This document shows, piece after piece, positions 50,121-54,784 of a DNA stretch of 54,784 nucleotides; positions within the stretch are counted from its first letter, which is position 1; every line of letters begins with the position of its first letter. The stretch lies in assembly GCA_023229825.1 (NCBI GenBank), contig JALNYN010000009.1, positions 1 through 54,784 on the forward strand, read 5' to 3'. This stretch comes from Minisyncoccota bacterium. Its GTDB lineage: Bacteria > Patescibacteriota > Minisyncoccia > Phycocordibacterales > CAIJYI01. Under the pieces are notes generated by a model. That model was not told where the DNA came from and did no database searches. It was given only the letters and a program-made list of their open reading frames with translations. Made by a program: the position numbers and the translations under genes.

Positions 50121-51350
50121 ATGACCAACGAATTTGATAAATTTTTAAAACAGCTGGATGTTATTCGCGGATCGGCGGCTATTTCCGACGATATATTTGC
50201 GGAGCTGCGTTCAGTAAAAAAGTTTCTTGAAGTAAATATTCCCGTTAGAATGGATAACGGAAAATCGAAGATATTTACCGGCTATCGATCGCAGTATAAC
50301 GACGCTCGAGGACCTTTTAAAGGAGGGATACGTTTTCATGAAAACGTAAATGCCGGAGAAGTGAAAGCCCTGTCAGCTTGGATGGCTTTTAAGTGCGCGG
50401 TCGTGAATATTCCTCTCGGAGGAGGAAAAGGGGGCGTTATCGTCGATCCGAAAAAACTTTCGCTCGGCGAGCTAGAAAGATTATCTCGCGGGTATATTCG
50501 AGCTATCGCTCCGATCATCGGAGATCGTATAGATATTCCGGCTCCGGATGTGAATACCGATGAACGGGTTATGGGCTGGATGCTGGATGAATATGAATCG
50601 ATCCGCGGACGGCATGAACCGGGCGTGATCACGGGGAAGCCGCTTTCTCTCGGCGGTTCGCAGGCTCGTTCGTACTCCACTGCGCAGGGAGGTTATTTTG
50701 TTATCGACTCTGTCATAAAAAAACTCGGACTAAAAAAAGGCGCGACCGTGGCCGTGCAGGGATTTGGAAATGCCGGACGAAATATCGCTTTCATTATGGA
50801 AACGGCGGGGTATAAAATAGTATCAGTTTCCGATTCGAAAGGCGCGATCTTGGACCGCAGAGGATTGGACGTTATTGATGTGGCTAAGTATAAAGATGAA
50901 CATCATACGCTTGAGGGCTATCCGAAAGCGAAGTACCTTACGGAGGAGTCAAGATTTTTGGAAAAGGTTGATATCTTTATTCCCGCAGCTCTGGAAAATT
51001 CCGTTACGGCGGAAAATGCGAAAGTTCTTAATGCCAAGATCATCATGGAACTCGCCAATGGCCCGGTGACGCCCGAAGCCGATGCGATATTTGCCGAGAA
51101 GGGTATTCCCGTTATTCCGGATATTCTCGCCAACGCCGGAGGGGTCGTGGTATCATATTTTGAACAGGTCCAAAACGCGTACGGATATTATTGGGAGGAG
51201 AAGGAGGTTCTTCAAAAACTTGAATCTGTTATGCGGCAAGCCTTCGACGACGTATGGAAGACAAGCCAAGAAAAGAAAATAAGCCTGCGGTGCGCCGCGT
51301 ATGTCGTTGCTGCTTTGAGAATAGCGCAAGCGATGAAAGCGCGCAAATAG
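50121..51350 (+). CDS. gdhA: Glutamate dehydrogenase
   Basis: The 409-aa enzyme interconverts glutamate and 2-oxoglutarate plus ammonia. The N-terminal domain has GPFKGGIRFH and LGGGKGGV, with the catalytic Lys in KAL...MAFKCA and P-A-P-D-V-N-T. The Rossmann domain has VAVQGFGNAGRN and a basic-free SDSKGAI fingerprint that leaves NAD or NADP use open. The C-terminal AAYVVAALRIAQAMKAR is typical. It links carbon and nitrogen metabolism. Confidence 0.95.
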   Translation: MTNEFDKFLKQLDVIRGSAAISDDIFAELRSVKKFLEVNIPVRMDNGKSKIFTGYRSQYNDARGPFKGGIRFHENVNAGEVKALSAWMAFKCAVVNIPLGGGKGGVIVDPKKLSLGELERLSRGYIRAIAPIIGDRIDIPAPDVNTDERVMGWMLDEYESIRGRHEPGVITGKPLSLGGSQARSYSTAQGGYFVIDSVIKKLGLKKGATVAVQGFGNAGRNIAFIMETAGYKIVSVSDSKGAILDRRGLDVIDVAKYKDEHHTLEGYPKAKYLTEESRFLEKVDIFIPAALENSVTAENAKVLNAKIIMELANGPVTPEADAIFAEKGIPVIPDILANAGGVVVSYFEQVQNAYGYYWEEKEVLQKLESVMRQAFDDVWKTSQEKKISLRCAAYVVAALRIAQAMKARK

Positions 51351-51388
51351 TTCGTAAAGTTTGTAAAGTTCATCAAGTTCATAAAGTA
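51350..51388 (+). repeat. 9-nt-word arm after gdhA
   Basis: TTCGTAAAGTTTGTAAAGTT CATCAAGTTCATAAAGT then ACGGACGATG; left arm only. Confidence 0.75.
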
Positions 51389-51408
51389 CGGACGATGAAA
51401 ACGAAAAC

Positions 51409-52272
51409 ATGAGTGAAAAACAGCCTCAAATTGAAATACCGTGTTCGGAATTGCCGATCGAACAGCAAGCGAATTTTGAAGGTTCGTGGACGAATTTGAT
51501 GTGCGAGAGGTTGCGGAATCCGGAAATACGAAAGCAGGTGATCGATCTCATATGGGAGCAAGAGCTCGTCATTCAAGAGGAATTGAAAAAAATAAGGGAG
51601 GAAGGACAAAAGATTGAAAGAACTCTGATCACGCGACAAGAGATGGAAAATAATTTTGAAAAAGTCCTTGATTCGGTTGAAAGAGATACGCCTGTTTTTT
51701 TTGGGAAAACGATGCCGAACGCCAATGGACAAGTCGGCGAAGAAGAAAAGAAAAAATTAAAAGAAGGAGAAAGGTATGACAAAGACAGAGAGATTATGAA
51801 TTTGGACTGGATATTTCCCGACACGAACAATAAATTAACAGCAGAACAATGGAATATCACGGAAAGCCACGAAAAAGGACATGTGCTTCGACGTTATAGC
51901 GGTCGTTGCTTTAGTGAAAAATTTTTAAAAGCTTTTGATCTTAATACTATTAAAGTCAGTGAGTCAGAATTTGAAGAGTGGATGAACGTGCATCCTTCTG
52001 CGCATAAAAAACCAAAATCAACGGAAGATCTCGAAAAAATGTACAAAAATTATTTGAATAACCCAAAGGAACTTGCGGAAAGAATGTCGCAGTTGAAAAA
52101 TTATTTCGGAATGAGCGGTATTGATAAATTTTCAAAAGAACATCTCGCTTATGCTAGGGAACATTATATAAAGGACACCGACTTTGATAATATGATGACC
52201 AAATTTTTTCAAGCGATCACCCCCGAAAAAGAAGACGCGTTTATCGAACTTATTAATTCAGCGGGAATTTAA
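51409..52272 (+). CDS. Hypothetical protein with HEKGH motif
   Basis: The 287-aa soluble protein is charged and largely helical (coiled coil about 45-80). ESHEKGHVLRRYSG (about residue 155) is an HExxH-like motif. Downstream PKELAERMSQLKNYFGM resembles the second half of small zincin peptidases. It lies between gdhA and pgi with 9-nt-word spacers on both sides. A peptidase role is only suggested by these motifs. Confidence 0.6.
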   Translation: MSEKQPQIEIPCSELPIEQQANFEGSWTNLMCERLRNPEIRKQVIDLIWEQELVIQEELKKIREEGQKIERTLITRQEMENNFEKVLDSVERDTPVFFGKTMPNANGQVGEEEKKKLKEGERYDKDREIMNLDWIFPDTNNKLTAEQWNITESHEKGHVLRRYSGRCFSEKFLKAFDLNTIKVSESEFEEWMNVHPSAHKKPKSTEDLEKMYKNYLNNPKELAERMSQLKNYFGMSGIDKFSKEHLAYAREHYIKDTDFDNMMTKFFQAITPEKEDAFIELINSAGI

Positions 52273-52275
52273 AAC

Positions 52276-52374
52276 AGTTCATAAAGTTATCAAGTTTGTA
52301 AAGTTCATAAAGTACGGACGACAAACGGCGGACTTTATAAACTTGATGAACTTTACAAACTTGATAAACTTATA
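52276..52374 (+). repeat. Inverted 9-nt-word spacer before pgi
   Basis: Left arm GTTCATAAAGTTATCAAGTT TGTAAAGTTCATAAAGT, centre ACGGACGACAAACGGCGG, right arm ACTTTATAAACTTGATGAAC TTTACAAACTTGATAAACTT. The arms are complementary over about 38 bp. Confidence 0.92.
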
Positions 52375-52377
52375 TTT

Positions 52378-53709
52378 ATGTCCGAAAAAATAACTATTAA
52401 ATACAAAGATTCCGTTCTTCTCCATGATGAAGATATAAACGCTGTTGCTTCGACGGTGGATGAATATCTGCGGTTCTTGAACAAAACATCTAACGAGGGC
52501 GGATATGAACATCCTGAATCTTTTTTGTGCCTTCCTAATGATCAGGAGATTTATGCGAGGAACGAAGATATGGTCGGCGAGTTTTCCAATGATGCGCTCA
52601 AATATATTCTCGTCGTGGGGATCGGCGGTTCCAATCTCGGTGCGGCGGCGGTTTATGATGCGATCTTTCCGCGATATGATTCATTTAGCTCCCGTCGTCC
52701 CAAGCTTTTGTTCGCCGACACGAACAATCCGCATGAAGTGGCTGCGTTGAGGAAAGTCATTGATGAGGTCGTTCATGAACCGAAAGAAATTGTTTTGAAC
52801 ATCATAACCAAATCCGGTACGACGCTCGAAACGGTGGCGAATGCAATGTATTTCTTCGACCTGCTTTCCACGAAATTCGGAGAAAAGGAAGCATTGTCGC
52901 GAACGGTTATTACCACGGACGAAGATTCTCCTTTATGGAAACTTGCGCTCGAAAAAAGCATTCGTCTCCTTTCCATTCCAAAAAACATCGGCGGGCGGTA
53001 CTCCATTTTTACTCACGCGGGAATTTTTCCGCTTCGGCTGGCCGGTATCAACGTATCGGAACTTCTTTCCGGCGCCGCGTCCGTAAAAAATGAAATGTTC
53101 GCAACGGCCCCTTCTCAAAATCCCGCGCTCCTTTGCGCGGCGATCGACTTTTTAATGCATAAAAAGAAATTGAATATTTACAACAGTTTCTTTTTTCATC
53201 CAAAAATGGAATCCGTAGGAAAATGGGGACGGCAGCTTATGGGGGAATCCCTCGGAAAAAAATTCGATAACAGCGGTAATACGATATATGCCGGCATGAC
53301 CCCGATCGTGTCTATCGGTTCGACGGATCTGCATTCCATGGCACAGCTTTATCTCGGCGGACAAAGAGACAAATTCACCAATTTCATTTATTCGGAAGGA
53401 AGGGAAGAAGGGTGCGCCAGCGTCCCGCGATACTCGCCGTTCCAAACGCTGATACCCGATATCGTCGGAAAGGATTTTCAAAAGATAATGTCCTCGATCC
53501 TCGGGGGTACGCTTGAAGCCTATAAAGAAAAAGCATTTCCATATATCGAAACGGTGTTGCCGGGGATCAATGAACGCGTGCTCGGACAATATTTCATGAT
53601 GAAAATGGTTGAAACGATCATTCTCGGAAAACTTTGGAATATAAACCCGTTCGATCAGCCGGAAGTGGAGAGCTACAAAAAGGTAGCACGCGAATTGCTA
53701 AGAAAATAG
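52378..53709 (+). CDS. pgi: Glucose-6-phosphate isomerase
   Basis: The 443-aa enzyme converts glucose-6-phosphate to fructose-6-phosphate. GIGGSNLGAAAV, TKSGTTLETVAN (phosphate binding), NIGGRYSIFTHAG and GRQLMGESLGKKFDN are visible. It is shorter than the about 550-aa enzymes, as in many bacteria of this type. The start directly follows the heptad spacer, with no Shine-Dalgarno. Confidence 0.95.
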   Translation: MSEKITIKYKDSVLLHDEDINAVASTVDEYLRFLNKTSNEGGYEHPESFLCLPNDQEIYARNEDMVGEFSNDALKYILVVGIGGSNLGAAAVYDAIFPRYDSFSSRRPKLLFADTNNPHEVAALRKVIDEVVHEPKEIVLNIITKSGTTLETVANAMYFFDLLSTKFGEKEALSRTVITTDEDSPLWKLALEKSIRLLSIPKNIGGRYSIFTHAGIFPLRLAGINVSELLSGAASVKNEMFATAPSQNPALLCAAIDFLMHKKKLNIYNSFFFHPKMESVGKWGRQLMGESLGKKFDNSGNTIYAGMTPIVSIGSTDLHSMAQLYLGGQRDKFTNFIYSEGREEGCASVPRYSPFQTLIPDIVGKDFQKIMSSILGGTLEAYKEKAFPYIETVLPGINERVLGQYFMMKMVETIILGKLWNINPFDQPEVESYKKVARELLRK

Positions 53710-53752
53710 AAAATAGAAAATAGAAAATAGAAAATAGAAAATAGATTTTAAA
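53706..53752 (+). repeat. Heptad array AAAATAG x6 after pgi
   Basis: Six tandem AAAATAG units begin at the pgi stop. T-rich words of the TTCTATT type at 53796-53862 form the opposite arm, with CGTCGTTC in it. Here the left arm is A-rich, the reverse of most other spacers. Confidence 0.9.
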
Positions 53753-53865
53753 AATTCTGCGAATTTGTGAATGTCAATATTCTTTCGTTGTCCGTATTCT
53801 ATTCTCAATTTTCAATTATCCATTCTCGTCGTTCCTGTTCTATTCTCTATTTTCTATTCTCGTAC

Positions 53866-53871
53866 TATAAT
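53866..53871 (+). promoter_or_regulatory. -10 box of the ROK gene
   Basis: Perfect TATAAT ending 6 nt before the ATG at 53878; leaderless transcript expected. No good -35. Confidence 0.5.
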
Positions 53872-53877
53872 AAAAAC

Positions 53878-54708
53878 ATGCACATATTATTCGATCTCGG
53901 AAAAACTAAAATTCGCATTGCGGGTTCTCGGGACTTTGAATCTTTCATTGAACCCAAGATCTTCGACACGCCGAGAGACTATGATTCGACGGTGGCTTTG
54001 ATGGCGGAAACCGTCCGCGATATCTGCGGCGGCGGAGATCCGGAATTCGTCGTTGGCGGCGTGGGCGGACCGCTCGATAAGGAAAAAGACTCGCTCGTTG
54101 AAGGGGTCAATTTTCCCGGCTGGGGAGGCCGTCCTTTTCGCGATGATCTCTCGCGGGCGCTCCATGCTTCGGTGCTTTTGGAAAATGATTCTGCGCTCGT
54201 GGGCTTGGGCGAAGCGGTTTATGGAGCGGGACGAAATTCTGATATTGTTGCCTACGTAACCGTTTCGACGGGGCTTGGCGGGGCGCGCATCGTAAAGAAA
54301 AAGATCGATGTGAATTCGCTCGGATTCGAGCCCGGCTGGCAGACGCTTTCTTTGGATGAAGAACATTTTTATGCCTACGATTTCCTGTCGGGAAATGCGG
54401 TGTCTCAAGAAACAGGGAAAAAACCCCGCGACATAATCGACCCGATCTTCTGGGATAAAAAAGCCAACATACTCGCTCACTTCCTGAACAATATTATCGT
54501 GATGTGGTCGCCCGATGTCGTCGTGGTCGGCGGTTCCATGATGAAAGAGATCGGCATACCTCTTCAAGCTACGGAAAAATATCTTCAACATATTTTAAAA
54601 ATATTCGACGAAATTCCACCGATAAAAAAAGCAGAGCTGAATGATATCGGTGGCCTCTGGGGGGCGTTACGATATTTGAAAGATGTGAAAAATAATTCAC
54701 TTGGTTAA
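53878..54708 (+). CDS. ROK-family protein (glucokinase-like)
   Basis: The 276-aa product has the N-terminal phosphate-binding motif LFDLGKTKIRIA and a second motif TVSTGLGGARIV. DNSALVGLGEA-like ENDSALVGLGEAVYG contains the catalytic Asp (NDSAL). The ROK zinc motif CxCGxxGC is absent and the GHxx region reads GFEPGWQ, so the substrate is uncertain and it may be a sugar kinase or a derived binding protein. Context with GH15 and pgi favours a glucose kinase. Confidence 0.8.
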   Translation: MHILFDLGKTKIRIAGSRDFESFIEPKIFDTPRDYDSTVALMAETVRDICGGGDPEFVVGGVGGPLDKEKDSLVEGVNFPGWGGRPFRDDLSRALHASVLLENDSALVGLGEAVYGAGRNSDIVAYVTVSTGLGGARIVKKKIDVNSLGFEPGWQTLSLDEEHFYAYDFLSGNAVSQETGKKPRDIIDPIFWDKKANILAHFLNNIIVMWSPDVVVVGGSMMKEIGIPLQATEKYLQHILKIFDEIPPIKKAELNDIGGLWGALRYLKDVKNNSLG

Positions 54709-54709
54709 A

Positions 54710-54784
54710 ATAGAAAAATAAGAAAATAGGAAAATAGAAAGATAATAACGAATAGAAAAATATAAAAGTGAAAAGTATTATATT
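54710..54784 (+). repeat. AAAATAG-type words after the ROK gene
   Basis: AAAATAGAAAAATAAGAAAA TAGGAAAATAG and similar words run to the window edge. Confidence 0.65.

Noticed and set aside
1..54784. Alternative genetic code with TGA read as an amino acid
   Set aside because: TGA ends several genes (7060, 42439) and conserved proteins contain no internal TGA.

Overview
The window reads like a small-genome bacterium of the Candidate Phyla Radiation (Patescibacteria, probably Parcubacteria-like). This is inferred from gene content and style, not from a marker tree. Supporting signs are a compact AT-leaning genome with standard TGA stops, many secreted Ig-like, beta-helix, LTD, CAP and SIMPL proteins, several promoters whose -10 box lies only 4-14 nt before the start codon, and spacers full of short repeats. 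I saw no rRNA, tRNA or CRISPR array.

Region 1 (1-9907) is an AT-rich island of secreted and membrane proteins expanded by duplication: two beta-helix proteins with a C-terminal matrixin-like zinc-protease motif, two members of a secreted lineage family, three small membrane proteins sharing PTP[TS]FC and H[IM]EW motifs, and a PepSY-like membrane protein. A terminator-promoter module is duplicated with it. Region 2 (10013-20213) holds core genes dnaG, rpoD-type sigma factor, murB and maf, plus small winged-helix-like genes, a 29-residue lysine-rich peptide and a strongly promoted structured ncRNA candidate. Region 3 (18203-29365) encodes surface proteins: an LTD/PKD protein, a 2055-residue multi-Ig protein with an apparent inserted beta-propeller, a secreted dockerin protein directly followed by a membrane-anchored cohesin protein, and a CAP protein.

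Region 4 (30006-36518) carries a SIMPL protein, groES-groEL, small secreted proteins, peptide deformylase and a putative metallopeptidase. Region 5 (36639-44831) is the F1Fo ATP synthase locus atpB-E-F-H-A-G-D-C. It is interrupted between atpA and atpG, atpG and atpD, and atpD and atpC by repeats, an orphan MazF-like gene and two antisense small membrane-protein cassettes. Region 6 (44898-47735) is a run of very small genes with near-consensus promoters, plus DedA and CPBP proteins. Region 7 (47914-54708) is carbohydrate and nitrogen metabolism: GH15 glucoamylase, glutamate dehydrogenase, glucose-6-phosphate isomerase and a ROK-family protein.

The most unusual feature is the spacers. At many gene junctions lie arrays of a 7-nt (sometimes 9-nt) word. 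Each junction has its own word, and the two arms are often inverted around a GACGACG-like centre, so the RNA can fold into a long hairpin. The A-rich arm frequently abuts the next start codon where a Shine-Dalgarno would be expected. Two palindromic MITE-like families, a 35-nt double-hairpin module and antisense small-gene cassettes are mixed into the same spacers.
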